From Sphingomicrobium astaxanthinifaciens (GTDB lineage: Bacteria; Pseudomonadota; Alphaproteobacteria; Sphingomonadales; Sphingomonadaceae), in contig NZ_JAKNYM010000001.1 in NCBI RefSeq assembly GCF_022865105.1, forward strand, positions 496,001 to 560,000: a DNA stretch of 64,000 nucleotides. Direction: 5' to 3'. The translations under genes were made by a program, and so were the position numbers. The notes beneath the pieces were generated by a model. That model worked only from the letters and a program-made list of their open reading frames with translations, had not been told where the DNA came from and ran no database searches. Below, in pieces: positions 46,478 through 56,314 of the stretch. Position 1 is the first letter of the stretch. The number at the start of each line of letters is the position of its first letter.

Positions 46478-49456
46478 ATGACGGCGATGCGTTTTGCGGC
46501 GATCATGCTTCTGGCGGGGTCGGCGGCGGTTGCCGCGCCCAACGCCCAGGTTGAACGACCCACCGCCGGCGTGGGGATCGAAGCACCGCCCCTCTCGCCC
46601 TCGCTCACCGCCCGCGCGCGCGGCGTCGAGGACGAGCGCATGGTGCGCGACCTCGCGCTCGACGATTTCAAGGTCACCGCCCGCCGCCACGGTGCCACCA
46701 TCGCGGTCCGCTACCTGATGACTTTCTCCGCCGAGGAGGAAGGCACCGAGGGTCGGCTGTCGATCGACTTGCCGCAAGGCGCGGTGGTCACCGGTTATGC
46801 GCTGGATGTCGAGGGTCAGATGATCGCGGGCGCGCTGGTCGACCAGGCGCAGGCGCGCGAAGCGTTCAACACGCTGGTCCGCGGCCAGGTCGATCCCGGT
46901 CTCGCCGAAGTGACGCGCGACGGTACCTTCAACACCCGCGTCTTCCCGGTCGGCCGCGAAGGCCGCACCATCCGGGTCGATTTCGTCGCGCCCGTGACGG
47001 AGAATTTCGCGCTGCCGATCCGGCTCGGCGCGCAGAGCGGCGACTGGACCATCCGCTTCGATGGCGAAGATGGCGACGGGGTGTTCGTCGGCAACCGGCG
47101 GCTCGAGAGTGGCGAGGGGTTCGCCTCGATCAGCGGACGCGGCGCGTTCGAGACCGAGATTCGCGTGGCCGAACCCGAGCAGCGCACGCAGGTCCTCGCC
47201 AGCCGCCATCCCGGGACCGGCGAAACCTATTGGCAGGTCAGCACCCCGCTTCGCGCCCCGAGCGCACGCACCGACCCGCCCCGCGTCCACGTCTATTGGG
47301 ACGCCTCGCGCTCGCGGCTCGACGATGATCACGATGCGGCGATCGCGTCGGTGATCTCCACGCTCGAGCAATGGGATCCCCGTTCGGTCCAGTTCACGGC
47401 CTTCAACCATTTGCGGCACGAGCCGCAGCGGCTCGGCGATATCGGTGACGTGCGCGCAGCGGTGGGCGCGGTCCGCTATGGCGGCGCGAGCCGGCTCGAC
47501 TGGCTCGGCGAGGCGGAAGGCGCCGATCGCTGCATCCTCGTGAGCGACGGGCAGGCGACGCTCGGCGCGCTCGACGTGGTGCCCGACTGCCCCACTCTCG
47601 TCATCGCCACCCGCGCGGGCGCCTCGCAAGAAGTGCTCGGCGCCATCGCGGATCGCAGCGGCGGCGCGCTGATCGCGGCGGGCGAGACCGGCCCGGCGCT
47701 GCTCGACGGGCTGCGTTTCACGTCCTTCGACAATGTCACCCTGCCCCACCGCCGCCTGCCCGCCCCCGAGGGCATGCTGCACGCCATCGTCAAGGCGCCG
47801 GTCGATGCGCGGATCGGCTATACCACCCACGGCCAGATCCAGAATTTCGGCCCGCCGAGGAACATCACCGAGACCGACCAGGACGCGATCCTGTTCGAGG
47901 CGACGCGCAACGCCATCCTCGAGGCGGGCGATGACCGCACCGCGTTCGTCGAGCATGCCCGCACCTATGGTATCGCCTCGCAGAGCCTGCCCTTCCTCGT
48001 CCTCGAAAGCGTCGAGGATTATGTCCGCTTCGACGTCACGCCGCAGGTCGACCACCCGCAATTTGCCCGTTTCCAGCGGTTGCGCAGGGAGGCCGACCTC
48101 GACGCGGCCGAGGCGCGCGAGGACAGGCTCGCGCAGGTCATCGCCAGCTGGAACCGCGAGGTCGCGTGGTGGGAAAAGGAGCACGATCCCGCGCGCTTCG
48201 CCGAGCGGCAGGACAAGGACGGGAATATCCTGCCTCCGCCCCCGCCGCCGCCATCGCCGCCGCCGGAGATCGCTCCCGTCCCGTCCGCGCCGGCCTCGCC
48301 CCGGCCGCCCTCGCAGGTCGACGGGGGCGACGGGGGTGAGGAACGGTTGGTGGTCACCGCGCAGCGGCGACCGCGCGCGTCGGCCGAGAGCGCGGCCCCC
48401 TTAATGGCGATGGAAGCCGACGCGCTCGCCGTCGGCGACGCCGCCGCCGCTCGCTCGCCCGACAGCGGCATCCGCATCGCCATCGGCGCGCTATATCCCG
48501 ACAGCGAGTGGATCGCGGCCTATGACGCCGACCCCGCCGCCTTCGACGCGACCTTCGCGGCCTGGCAGGAAAAGGTGGGCACCCTGCCCGGCTTCTACCT
48601 CGAGAGTTCGAACTGGCTGTGGCTGGCTGGCGAGCCCGACAAGGCGCGGCGCGTGCTCCTCTCCGCGCTCGACCTGCCGCTCGCCGATTCGACCACCCTC
48701 GCGATGGTCGCGGCGCGGCTCGAGGCGTGGGGCGAGCATGACCTCGCGGTCGACCTGCGCGCGCGCCATGCGGCGATGGTGACGCACCGCCCGCAGCCCG
48801 ATCGCCTCCTCGGCCTCGCGCTGGCCGAGCGCGCCAAGGCGCGCGCCGCGGCGGGCGACGAGGACGGCGCGCGCCGCGATTATGCGCGTGCCGTGGCGTT
48901 GCTCGCCGACGTCGCGCTGCGGCCCTTCGATCCACGCTTCAACGGGATCGACATGATCGCCTTGAAGGAGGCCAATGCGCTGATCCCGCGGCTCGAGGCG
49001 CTCGGCGGCGAGCACACGCTCGACCCCCGGATCGTGAAGAACCTCGACAGCGACCTGCGGGTGACGATCGAATGGACCGCCGATGCGACCGATCTCGACC
49101 TCCACGTCGACGAGCCGACCGGCGAACATGTCTTCTACGGCCATCGCCAGAGCTTCTCGGGCGGCTGGATGTCGAACGACATGATGCAAGGCTTCGGCCC
49201 CGAGGAATATTGGATCCGCAAGGCCCCGGGAGGCAGCTTCAAGGTCAGTTCCTCGGTCTTCCGCCGCGACCGCATCGACCCCAATGGCGCGCCGTGGCTG
49301 CGCGCGCGGCTGATCCGCGACTTCGGCCGCCCGACCGAGCGGGTCGACTATGTCGACGTCGCGATGGACGGGCAGCTGCGCGATCGGGTGCCGCTGGGCC
49401 GGTTGCGGATCGGCCCCGCCGAGGCAATGGCAGCGGCGGACGAGGGGGGCCGCTAG
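46478..49456 (+). CDS. exported VIT/VWA-like/DUF2135 protein with internal TonB-box-like motif
   Basis: A 992-aa exported protein (signal peptide ends near AAVAA, residue 20). Residues about 55-185 form a VIT-like domain ([33 protein letters not shown] ... [23 protein letters not shown]). A VWA-like domain follows with a MIDAS-type DASRS at 275-279. A poly-Pro linker (about 586-605) leads to [11 protein letters not shown] at 621-631, which resembles the TonB-box/plug start of sphingomonad TonB-dependent receptors. A helical repeat-like region and a C-terminal DUF2135 domain (about 855-970, [24 protein letters not shown]) end it. ATG 46478 has GGGAG at a 7-nt spacing. Its function is unknown; an adhesive or metal-dependent surface role is inferred. 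Confidence 0.85.
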   Translation: MTAMRFAAIMLLAGSAAVAAPNAQVERPTAGVGIEAPPLSPSLTARARGVEDERMVRDLALDDFKVTARRHGATIAVRYLMTFSAEEEGTEGRLSIDLPQGAVVTGYALDVEGQMIAGALVDQAQAREAFNTLVRGQVDPGLAEVTRDGTFNTRVFPVGREGRTIRVDFVAPVTENFALPIRLGAQSGDWTIRFDGEDGDGVFVGNRRLESGEGFASISGRGAFETEIRVAEPEQRTQVLASRHPGTGETYWQVSTPLRAPSARTDPPRVHVYWDASRSRLDDDHDAAIASVISTLEQWDPRSVQFTAFNHLRHEPQRLGDIGDVRAAVGAVRYGGASRLDWLGEAEGADRCILVSDGQATLGALDVVPDCPTLVIATRAGASQEVLGAIADRSGGALIAAGETGPALLDGLRFTSFDNVTLPHRRLPAPEGMLHAIVKAPVDARIGYTTHGQIQNFGPPRNITETDQDAILFEATRNAILEAGDDRTAFVEHARTYGIASQSLPFLVLESVEDYVRFDVTPQVDHPQFARFQRLRREADLDAAEAREDRLAQVIASWNREVAWWEKEHDPARFAERQDKDGNILPPPPPPPSPPPEIAPVPSAPASPRPPSQVDGGDGGEERLVVTAQRRPRASAESAAPLMAMEADALAVGDAAAARSPDSGIRIAIGALYPDSEWIAAYDADPAAFDATFAAWQEKVGTLPGFYLESSNWLWLAGEPDKARRVLLSALDLPLADSTTLAMVAARLEAWGEHDLAVDLRARHAAMVTHRPQPDRLLGLALAERAKARAAAGDEDGARRDYARAVALLADVALRPFDPRFNGIDMIALKEANALIPRLEALGGEHTLDPRIVKNLDSDLRVTIEWTADATDLDLHVDEPTGEHVFYGHRQSFSGGWMSNDMMQGFGPEEYWIRKAPGGSFKVSSSVFRRDRIDPNGAPWLRARLIRDFGRPTERVDYVDVAMDGQLRDRVPLGRLRIGPAEAMAAADEGGR

Positions 49457-49617
49457 GCGCGCTGCGGCGCGCGCCCCCCCGCCGCCCCGGCGCCAAGCCC
49501 TTGCGTTTCCTTCCGAAACCATTAAGAGGCGGGCCAGCAGGTCGCCGTCGGCTGCCTTTTTCGTAAGATTTCCAAGGACCGATGGCCGCGCCCCGACCGC
49601 GACGGTCGCTATCGCTT

Positions 49618-51099
49618 ATGATCGACACGCAAAAGCTCCGGCGCGAATGGCTCGCCAACCCCCGCGCCGATATCCTCGCCGGCATCGTCGTCGCGCTCGC
49701 GCTCATCCCCGAGGCGATCGGTTTCTCGATCATCGCCGGGGTCGACCCGGCGGTCGGGCTCTACGCCAGCTTCTCGATCGCGATCATCATCGCGCTGGTT
49801 GGCGGGCGCCCGGGCATGATCTCGGCGGCTACCGCGGCAGTAGCGGTGCTCGTCGTGCCGCTGGTGCGCGATCATGGCGTCCAATATCTGTTCGCCGCGA
49901 CGATCCTGATGGGCGTGCTCCAGTTCCTCGGCGGGCTGCTGCGGGTCGACAAGCTGATGCAGTTCGTCTCGCGCAGCGTCATCACGGGCTTCGTCAACGC
50001 GCTCGCCATCCTCATCTTCATGGCGCAATTGCCGCAGCTGATCGACGTCAGCATCCACACCTACTGGATGGTCGCGCTGGGGCTCGGCATCATCTACCTC
50101 TTCCCGCGGCTCACCAGGGCGATCCCCTCCCCGCTGGTTGCCATCGTCATCCTGACGATCATCGCGCTCTATGCCGACCTGCCGGTCAACCGCATCGGCG
50201 ACATGGGCGCGCTGCCCAGCGACCTGCCGCCCTTCCTCATCCCCGATGTGCCGTTCACGCTCGAGACGCTGCGGATCATCCTGCCCTACTCGCTCACCAT
50301 GGCGGCGGTCGGCCTGCTCGAGAGCCTGCTCACCGCACAGATCGTCGATGATCTCACCGACACCGACAGCGACAAGGCCAAGGAAAGCCGCGGGCAGGGC
50401 ATCGCCAACTTCGTCACCGGTTTCTTCGGCGGCATGGGCGGCTGCGCGATGATCGGCCAGTCGGTGATCAACGTGAAGTCGGGGGGCACCAGCCGGCTGT
50501 CGACGCTGACCGCGGGCCTGTTCCTCCTCGCGCTCCTGATGTTGGTCACCCCCTGGGTCGCCAAGATCCCGATGCCCGCGCTCGTCGCGGTGATGATCAT
50601 GGTCTCGATCGGCACCTTCAGCTGGTCCTCGATCCGCGACATCGCCTCGCACCCGTGGCACAGCTCGGTGGTGATGCTCGCGACCGTCGTGACCGTCGTC
50701 GCCACCCACGACCTTGCCAAGGGCGTGCTCGTCGGGGTGCTGCTCTCGGGTATCTTCTTCGCGCACAAGGTCACCAGCCTGTCGCGGATGGACAGCAGCC
50801 TGTCGGCCGATGGCGGGACGCGGACCTACCGGGTGCTGGGCGAGGTGTTCTTCGCCTCCGCGCAGAGCTTCGTCGCTGCCTTCGACTACAAGGAGGTGCT
50901 CGACCGCGTGGTGATCGACGTCAGCCGCTCGCATTTCTGGGACATCAGCGCGGTCGGTGCGCTCGACAAGGTGGTGCTCAAGTTCCGCCGCGAGGGCACC
51001 GCGGTCGAGATCGTCGGCATGAACGAGGCGAGCGCCACCCTTGTGCGCAGCTTCGCCGAGCGCGATGACAAGGATGCCGCGACCGCGGCCAGCAAGTAG
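49618..51099 (+). CDS. SulP/SLC26 family anion transporter
   Basis: A 493-aa transporter with about ten or more membrane helices, starting [34 protein letters not shown] (SulP signature), and a C-terminal STAS domain (about 395-475, [30 protein letters not shown]). It should carry sulfate, bicarbonate or a related anion across the inner membrane. ATG 49618 starts at the conserved part; ATG 49582 would add 12 residues but has an atypically close Shine-Dalgarno. It is followed 12 nt later by a universal stress protein gene. Confidence 0.9.
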   Translation: MIDTQKLRREWLANPRADILAGIVVALALIPEAIGFSIIAGVDPAVGLYASFSIAIIIALVGGRPGMISAATAAVAVLVVPLVRDHGVQYLFAATILMGVLQFLGGLLRVDKLMQFVSRSVITGFVNALAILIFMAQLPQLIDVSIHTYWMVALGLGIIYLFPRLTRAIPSPLVAIVILTIIALYADLPVNRIGDMGALPSDLPPFLIPDVPFTLETLRIILPYSLTMAAVGLLESLLTAQIVDDLTDTDSDKAKESRGQGIANFVTGFFGGMGGCAMIGQSVINVKSGGTSRLSTLTAGLFLLALLMLVTPWVAKIPMPALVAVMIMVSIGTFSWSSIRDIASHPWHSSVVMLATVVTVVATHDLAKGVLVGVLLSGIFFAHKVTSLSRMDSSLSADGGTRTYRVLGEVFFASAQSFVAAFDYKEVLDRVVIDVSRSHFWDISAVGALDKVVLKFRREGTAVEIVGMNEASATLVRSFAERDDKDAATAASK

Positions 51100-51111
51100 G
51101 ACCTGTCTTCC

Positions 51112-51957
51112 ATGAAGCTTCTCGCCTGTCTCGACGCCTCGCTTTACGCCAACAGCGTCACCGACCATGCCGGCTGGATCGCCAAGGCGCTGGGCGGCAG
51201 CATCGAACTGCTCCACGTCATCCAGCGCCGCGACGTGGTGACCAAGCGCCACGACCTGTCGGGCGCGCTCGGGCTCGGCGCCCGGTCGGCGCTGATGAAG
51301 GAGCTGGTCTCGATCGAGGAAACGCAGAGCCGCCTCGCCAAGGCGCAGGCCGACGCGCTGCTCGACACCGCGCGCGCGCGGCTGGCCGAGCAGGGCGTGA
51401 GCAAGGTCACCCTGCTCGAGCGCCACGGCGACCTGGTCGAGACGGTGATCGAACGCGAGGCCGAGGCCGACATGGTGGTGATCGGCAAGCGCGGCGCGGG
51501 CGCCGATTTCGCGCGCGGCCACCTCGGCAGCAAGATCGAGCGCGTCGTGCGCCAGTCGGACAAGCCGGTGCTGGTCGCGAGCCGCGCCTTCTCGCCCATC
51601 GACACCGCGCTCATCGCCTTCGACGGCGGGCTGACCAGCCGCAAGGCGGTGGCGATGGCGGCGACCTCGCCGCTGTTCGAGGGGGTGAAGGCGTATGTGG
51701 TGATGGTCGGTCACGACGATGCCAAGGGCGCCAGCGCGCTCGACTGGGCGTGCGAGACGCTGGGCGAGCGGCTCGGCGGCTGCGAGCGCGTGCACGGCGA
51801 TGTCGAGGGCGCGCTGGTGGCCGAAGCCGAGCGCATTGGCGCCGACATCCTGCTGATGGGCGCCTACGGGCACGGGCCGCTGCGCACCATGATCGTGGGG
51901 TCGACCACGACCGCGATGATGCGCGCGCTGACCAAGCCGATGCTGCTGTTCCGCTAG
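51112..51957 (+). CDS. tandem universal stress protein (UspA)
   Basis: A 281-aa protein with two Usp domains in tandem. The second holds a full ATP-binding motif [16 protein letters not shown] (G-2x-G-9x-G-S/T); the first has [16 protein letters not shown] with one extra residue in the spacer. [10 protein letters not shown] and [10 protein letters not shown] precede these. It begins 12 nt after the SulP gene, and the pair probably shares a transcript; it may regulate or sense the transporter, which is inference. It is followed by a tRNA on the other strand. Confidence 0.93.
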   Translation: MKLLACLDASLYANSVTDHAGWIAKALGGSIELLHVIQRRDVVTKRHDLSGALGLGARSALMKELVSIEETQSRLAKAQADALLDTARARLAEQGVSKVTLLERHGDLVETVIEREAEADMVVIGKRGAGADFARGHLGSKIERVVRQSDKPVLVASRAFSPIDTALIAFDGGLTSRKAVAMAATSPLFEGVKAYVVMVGHDDAKGASALDWACETLGERLGGCERVHGDVEGALVAEAERIGADILLMGAYGHGPLRTMIVGSTTTAMMRALTKPMLLFR

Positions 51958-52000
51958 GCGCGCCCGGTGGGCACGCAGCGCTGGGCCTAACGATGCAAAA

Positions 52001-52030
52001 AGCCCCCGTCGCCAAGCTGGCAGCGGGGGC
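52001..52030 (-). terminator. terminator of the tRNA-Ala gene
   Basis: A 12-bp stem with one mismatch (GCCCCCGCTGCC / GGCGACGGGGGC on the minus strand) ends in TTTTT on that strand (plus AAAAA 51997-52001). It may also stop transcripts from the usp gene on the plus strand. Confidence 0.75.
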
Positions 52031-52050
52031 CCTTTCTAAAGACCCGAGGA

Positions 52051-52126
52051 TGGTGGAGCTAGGGGGATTCGAACCCCCGACCTCTGCAGTGCGATTGCAG
52101 CGCTCTCCCAACTGAGCTACAGCCCC
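52051..52126 (-). tRNA. tRNA-Ala (anticodon CGC)
   Basis: The minus strand folds into a complete 76-nt tRNA with an encoded CCA end. The anticodon stem CTGCA/TGCAG encloses the loop ATCGCAC, so the anticodon is CGC, reading GCG. The acceptor stem has the G3:U70 pair that specifies alanine, the T-arm GGGGG-TTCGAAT-CCCCC is canonical, and the D-loop has AGTTGGGA. This tRNA serves the GCG codons that are abundant in a GC-rich genome. Confidence 0.97.
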
Positions 52127-52145
52127 GCACCCTCGGGTGGAGGGG

Positions 52146-52174
52146 TCTTTAGCGCTGCTTTTCGTCCATTGCAA
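52146..52174 (-). promoter_or_regulatory. candidate promoter of tRNA-Ala
   Basis: On the minus strand TTGCAA (52169-52174) and TAAAGA (52146-52151) are separated by 17 nt, placing the start about 10-15 nt before the tRNA 5' end. Confidence 0.5.
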
Positions 52175-52311
52175 CAACCTGTCTGCCCCCATGCACTTCT
52201 CATCCGTCGAGGCGCGCTCAAACGGAACGATTTTTCCCTGAAATCCATTGGTTTTCAAAGAGTTGGGCAATCGGCCCTTCTCGAAATTCCTGCAGTGAAG
52301 GGAAGGATCGA

Positions 52312-53211
52312 ATGGTTTACGACCGAGATGAGCGGATGAGGCATCGGATGGACTGGCGCGAGGATGAGCGCCGCGATCGCCCGCGCGGCCGGATGCGCCG
52401 CGACGATCACTACGACGCGCGCCACGATGAGCGCGATTTCTTCGACCGCGCCAGCGATGAGGTACGCAGCTGGTTCGGCGACGAGCGTGCCCAGCGCCGC
52501 CGCCGGCGCGACGAGCGCGACGGGCTCGCGGGCGATGGCTACAAGAACCAGCATTTCGATTTCGAGGACGATTTCACGGATGCCGGCGGCTGGCGCAATG
52601 TCGACCACGGCTATCGCCGTGCCTATGACGACGATGACTACCGTGCGCGCCGGCCGGGCATGGAAATCGACGATGGCCGCCGCCGACGCCGCGAGCGCGG
52701 CGAGACGGGCGACTTCGATCGCGTCGACACCTATGACTATGACCGCGGCTATACCCAGAATCGCTGGGGTCGCCCGCAGACGCAGGCCGAATATACGAGC
52801 GACCGCGACTATGCCGAATGGCGCACCCGCCAGATCGAGGCGCTCGACCGCGATTATGAAGAATGGCGTTCGGAAAACCAGGCGCGCTTCGACGAGGAGT
52901 TCACCTCGTGGCGCGAGGCGCGGCAGCACAAGCGCGACCAGCTGCGCCAGCTCGGCGAGGAGGCGACCGTGGTCGGCTCCGACGGCGAACCCATCGGCAC
53001 GATCTCGAGCATCCGCGGCGACCGCATGATCCTCAAGGACGATGGCGACGATCGGCGCTGCGTGTTCAGCTTGCGTCACGTCGACCAGGTCGGCGACCGG
53101 CAGGTCCGCCTCACGCTGTCGAGCGACGATGTCCGCCGCCGGCTGCGTGACGAAGCCCCGTTCGGCGACGATCATCGCCCGGGCCAGCGCAGCGCTGCTG
53201 GTGATGGCTAG
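52312..53211 (+). CDS. highly charged protein with C-terminal PRC-barrel/DUF2171-like domain
   Basis: A 299-aa cytoplasmic protein, with no signal peptide, in which Asp, Arg and Glu make up a very large share. The first two thirds are probably disordered (RDERMRHRMDWREDERRDR...) and carry the SWFGDERAQRRRR element near residue 53; a similar SWFGD element occurs in other sphingomonad charged proteins. Residues about 155-200 form a coiled or helical part (RDYAEWRTRQIEALDRDYEEWR). The last 75 residues (ATVVGSDGEPIGTISSIRGDRMILK) resemble a PRC-barrel/DUF2171 domain. The long upstream gap holds a separate promoter region. Its role is unknown, perhaps stress or desiccation. Confidence 0.82.
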   Translation: MVYDRDERMRHRMDWREDERRDRPRGRMRRDDHYDARHDERDFFDRASDEVRSWFGDERAQRRRRRDERDGLAGDGYKNQHFDFEDDFTDAGGWRNVDHGYRRAYDDDDYRARRPGMEIDDGRRRRRERGETGDFDRVDTYDYDRGYTQNRWGRPQTQAEYTSDRDYAEWRTRQIEALDRDYEEWRSENQARFDEEFTSWREARQHKRDQLRQLGEEATVVGSDGEPIGTISSIRGDRMILKDDGDDRRCVFSLRHVDQVGDRQVRLTLSSDDVRRRLRDEAPFGDDHRPGQRSAAGDG

Positions 53212-53248
53212 CCCGCGAACCCGCGTGCCGACCTGATGTCGGCCGAGG

Positions 53249-53275
53249 AAGGCCCGGCGGCGACCGTCGGGCCTT
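53249..53275 (+). terminator. hairpin terminator after the charged-protein gene
   Basis: AAGGCCCGGCG / CGTCGGGCCTT form an 11-bp stem with one G-T pair and a 5-nt loop, followed by TCCTTA. It lies 37 nt past the stop. Confidence 0.6.
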
Positions 53276-53339
53276 TCCTTATGACGGGCGAGCGCCTACC
53301 TCCCCCGGTTGGAACCGCGACCCTCGAGGAGAGATCATC

Positions 53340-54338
53340 ATGGCCAAGGCCTGGCACCTCATGCAGCGCCCGCAGGGCAAGCCCACCGCCGCCGACGTGG
53401 CGCTCAAGGACTATGACCTCGCCCCGCTCGAGGAGGGCATGATCCATGTCCGCAACGACTGGCTCTCGGTCGACCCCTATATGCGCGCGCGGATGGACGA
53501 CACCGAAAGCTATTTCGAGAGCTTCGGGCTCGACCGGCCGATGGAAGGCGGGGCGGTCGGCACCGTCATCGCCTCCAGGGCCGACGGCTTTGCCGAAGGC
53601 GACAAGGTGCTGCACATGGCGGGCTGGCGCGACGAGGCGGTGATCCCGGCCAAGGCGGCCAACAAACTGCCCGAGCTGGGCGTGGAGCCCTATCATTTCC
53701 TCGCCAACCTCGGGTTGACCGGCGGTACCGCCTGGTTCGGGCTGATGGACGTGGCGAGCGCGAAGGCAGGCGATACCGTCTTCGTGTCCGCCGCCGCGGG
53801 CGCGGTCGGATCGGCGGTGGTGCAGATCGCCAAGGCCAAGGGCATGACCGTGATCGGCTCGGCGGGCGGCGCGGACAAGTGCGATTTCGTGAAGAGCCTC
53901 GGCGCCGATGCCTGCGTCGACTACAAGGCGGGGCCGATCCTCAAGGGGCTGCGGGGGGCGCTCGGGGAGATCGGCGCCAAGGGCATCGACGTCTATTTCG
54001 ACAATGTCGGGCGCGACCATCTCGACGCCGCCTTCGCGGTGGCGAACAACGAGGCGCGCTTTGCCGAATGCGGGATGATCGACGGCTACAACCACGAGGA
54101 TCCCTACGCCTATCGCTACATCATGTACGTGATCGGAAAGCGGCTCCAGCTCAAGGGGTTCATCTTCACCGACTTTATGGAGCGGATGCCCGAATTCTAC
54201 GCCGCGATGGGGCCGATGATCATGAGCGGGCAGGTCAGGAGCCGCGAGACGGTGCACGATGGGCTCGAGACGACCTTCGAGGCGTTTCTCGGGCTCTTCT
54301 CGGGCGAGAATACGGGCAAGATGCTGGTCCGCCTCTAG
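53340..54338 (+). CDS. zinc-independent MDR oxidoreductase (NADP-dependent, CurA/leukotriene-reductase-like)
   Basis: A 332-aa medium-chain reductase of the NADP-dependent double-bond reductase group. It shows NDWLSVDPYMRARMDD, MEGGAVGTVIASRADGF, LGLTGGTAWFGLMDVASAKAGD and the NADP-binding AAAGAVGSAVVQIAKAKGMTVIGSAGG, with no zinc-binding Cys cluster. It probably reduces alpha,beta-unsaturated ketones or aldehydes. GAGGAGAG lies just upstream of ATG 53340. It ends on a CTAG shared with the convergent membrane-protein gene. Confidence 0.93.
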   Translation: MAKAWHLMQRPQGKPTAADVALKDYDLAPLEEGMIHVRNDWLSVDPYMRARMDDTESYFESFGLDRPMEGGAVGTVIASRADGFAEGDKVLHMAGWRDEAVIPAKAANKLPELGVEPYHFLANLGLTGGTAWFGLMDVASAKAGDTVFVSAAAGAVGSAVVQIAKAKGMTVIGSAGGADKCDFVKSLGADACVDYKAGPILKGLRGALGEIGAKGIDVYFDNVGRDHLDAAFAVANNEARFAECGMIDGYNHEDPYAYRYIMYVIGKRLQLKGFIFTDFMERMPEFYAAMGPMIMSGQVRSRETVHDGLETTFEAFLGLFSGENTGKMLVRL

Positions 54339-54916
54339 GCGGGCTCAGCCGGCCACCGACGGCGCGCGCTCGCGCAATTCGGCAGATAGCGGTGATAGGC
54401 GTGCGCGCTTGCCCCCGCGGGCACGTCGGGAGCGAGCCCCCAGCCGAACAGCGCGAGCCGCATTGCCGCCGCCTCGCGCGCCATCGCATGCACCAGCCGG
54501 GCGAGCAGGATCGTGGCGAACCCCGCCTCGAGGTCGGCGCCGTCGCGCCGCGCCGCGACGAAGCGCGCCGCGCTCCAGCCGAGCCAGAGCGCACTGATCG
54601 CGGCCATCGCGACGAGGAGCGGCGGCATGGCGAGCAGCGCCGCGCGCACCGGCGCTGACGCGCCGACGAGGATGACGAGGCTCGCCAGCGTCAGCGCGCC
54701 GAGCAGCGCGCGCAGCCCATGGCGGTCGCGCGGCGCCTTGGCGAGGACCAGCAGCCCGAGCGTGTCGGCCACCAGCCAGGCGAACAGCAGCGCGGCAAGC
54801 GAGGCGTTGGCCGCGGCCCAGTCGCTATGGGTCATCGCCCGGGCGAGCACGAGCACGAGGAGCGGGGCGAGCAGGACGACGATCGGCCGCCATCGCGCTG
54901 GGCGAACGCTTTGCAT
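54335..54916 (-). CDS. uncharacterised multi-pass membrane protein
   Basis: A 193-aa protein with four or more hydrophobic segments: PIVVLLAPLLVLVLARAM (about 15-32), ANASLAALLFAWLVADTLGLLVLA (36-60), LLGALTLASLVILVGA and AALLAMPPLLVAMAAISALWLGW. The C-terminal part carries AREAAAMRLALFGWG. I do not recognise a family. ATG 54916 is used; the frame is open a further 12 codons upstream. It converges on the MDR gene through a shared CTAG, and a 110-bp spacer divides it from the patatin gene, which is divergent. Confidence 0.65.
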   Translation of the reverse strand: MQSVRPARWRPIVVLLAPLLVLVLARAMTHSDWAAANASLAALLFAWLVADTLGLLVLAKAPRDRHGLRALLGALTLASLVILVGASAPVRAALLAMPPLLVAMAAISALWLGWSAARFVAARRDGADLEAGFATILLARLVHAMAREAAAMRLALFGWGLAPDVPAGASAHAYHRYLPNCASARRRWPAEPA

Positions 54917-55026
54917 GCCGCCAGCATAAGGGCGCGGGCGGCGCTTGACCACCGCGTCGGCCAGCGTTCGCGCCGGTCGCGGGAGCGGCGATGCAATCCC
55001 GATGCTGCCGTGCTCATTGTCATGCC

Positions 55027-55851
55027 ATGTCTTTCGACCCCGCCTCCTTCGCCCAGGTCGTCTTCTCGGGCGGCGGGACGCGCTGCTTCTGGCACGGCGG
55101 GTTCATGTCGCAGGTCGGCACCATCGCGACGATCCGCCCCGAGCGCGTGTGCGGTCTGTCGGGGGGCGCGCTCTCGGGCGCGGCCTGGATCAGCGGGCAG
55201 GACGAGCGCTGCAAGCAGGTGATGGGCGAGATCTTCGAGCGCAACGAGCGCAACCTCGCGATCGAGGGCGATGGGATCGCCCCGCACGAGCAGCTCTACC
55301 GCGAGGCGGTCGAGGGCACGTTGCCCGACACGGCGATCGCGACGATCGCCGAGGGCCCCGCCTTTCAGATCGCGCTCGCCACCCCGCCGCGGGGGCTGTC
55401 CTCGCGCCTGTTCGCGGCCATCTGCGCGGTGGGCTATTCGCTCGAGGAGAAGCTGACCGGCAGCCCCCGGCTGCGGTTCACGCGCTGGCTCGGGCTCGAG
55501 CTGATCCGCGTCGATGCGCGGCAGGCCGCGCGCGATGGCCGGCTCGTCGACCTGATCGTCGCGGCCGCCACCATCCCCCCCGTGTTCGACATCCCCCGGT
55601 GGGACGGGCGCGACGTGATCGATGCGGGCATGGCGACCAAGGCCGCCTATCCCGACCCCGACGCGGGGCGCACGCTCGTCCTCATGACCAGCCCCTATCG
55701 CGACTTGCCGGCGCAGGACGACAAGCTGTTCGCCACGCCATCGAGCCCGGTCGAGGCGGACAAGATCGATTTCACCGGGCGCGAGCAGATCGAGGAGACA
55801 TGGGCGCAGGGGTGCAAGGACGCGCGCGGCTTCCTCGCCGAGCAGGCCTAG
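55027..55851 (+). CDS. patatin-like phospholipase
   Basis: A 274-aa serine hydrolase of the patatin family. The oxyanion glycine loop VVFSGGGTRCFWHGG (about 10-25), the nucleophile GLSGGALSGA (G-x-S-x-G) and a D-A-G box (DVIDAGMATKAAYPD, in place of DG[GA]) complete the Ser-Asp dyad. It lacks a signal peptide, so it likely acts on cytoplasmic membrane lipids. ATG 55027 starts the conserved strand. Its stop shares a CTAG with the SRPBCC gene. Confidence 0.87.
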   Translation: MSFDPASFAQVVFSGGGTRCFWHGGFMSQVGTIATIRPERVCGLSGGALSGAAWISGQDERCKQVMGEIFERNERNLAIEGDGIAPHEQLYREAVEGTLPDTAIATIAEGPAFQIALATPPRGLSSRLFAAICAVGYSLEEKLTGSPRLRFTRWLGLELIRVDARQAARDGRLVDLIVAAATIPPVFDIPRWDGRDVIDAGMATKAAYPDPDAGRTLVLMTSPYRDLPAQDDKLFATPSSPVEADKIDFTGREQIEETWAQGCKDARGFLAEQA

Positions 55852-56303
55852 GCGCCGACCCGCGCCGCCAGCTCGTCGAGCGCCAGCGGCCAGTTGTCCG
55901 CATGCGCGCGCCGCGACGCCTCGTTGACGAAGCCGCGATGGTCGAGCCTGAGGAGCGTGCCCGCGGCTTGCGGCTCGAGCGTGATGGTGAGGATCGTCTC
56001 GGCGCCCTCGGTCCCTTCGGCGCGGCCGTTGCCGGTGACCCAGGCGAGCTCGATCGAGCGGTCGGGGACGAGCGCGAGCACCCGGCCGTAGTGCGGATGG
56101 CGACCCCACTCGATGCGATTGTAAAAGAAGAAGGGGGCACCCGGTGCGGCGGTGAACCGCAACGTGCCCGGCGCCGCGAACCAGCGATCGAACCCGGTCG
56201 TCCAGGCCTCGAACAAGGTGCGCGCAGGCGCGGCCATGAGCCGCTCGCAGCTGCAGGACAGCGGGCGGTTCGACAGGTCGGGCCGGGCGATGGCCGTGCC
56301 CAT
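55848..56303 (-). CDS. SRPBCC/AHSA1-domain protein
   Basis: A 151-aa START-like (SRPBCC) protein: LMAAPARTLFEAWTTGFDRWFAAPG, GAPFFFYNRIEWGRHPHYGRVLALVPDRSIELAWVTGNG, then GTLLRLDHRGFVNEASRRAHADNWPLALDEL, the typical activator-of-Hsp90-ATPase-like order. It binds a hydrophobic ligand or modulates a partner; none is known here. ATG 56303 is preferred; TTG 56312 is an alternative. It shares its CTAG stop with the patatin and lies just upstream of, on the same strand as, the EEP-family gene. Confidence 0.85.
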   Translation of the reverse strand: MGTAIARPDLSNRPLSCSCERLMAAPARTLFEAWTTGFDRWFAAPGTLRFTAAPGAPFFFYNRIEWGRHPHYGRVLALVPDRSIELAWVTGNGRAEGTEGAETILTITLEPQAAGTLLRLDHRGFVNEASRRAHADNWPLALDELAARVGA

Positions 56304-56314
56304 CGCAGGCAAGC

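Noticed and set aside
49501-49565. Possible weak terminator and promoter between the VIT gene and the SulP gene
   Set aside because: The stem (GCAG...CTGC before CTTTTT) is only four solid pairs, and the -35/-10 spacing is too short to support a feature.
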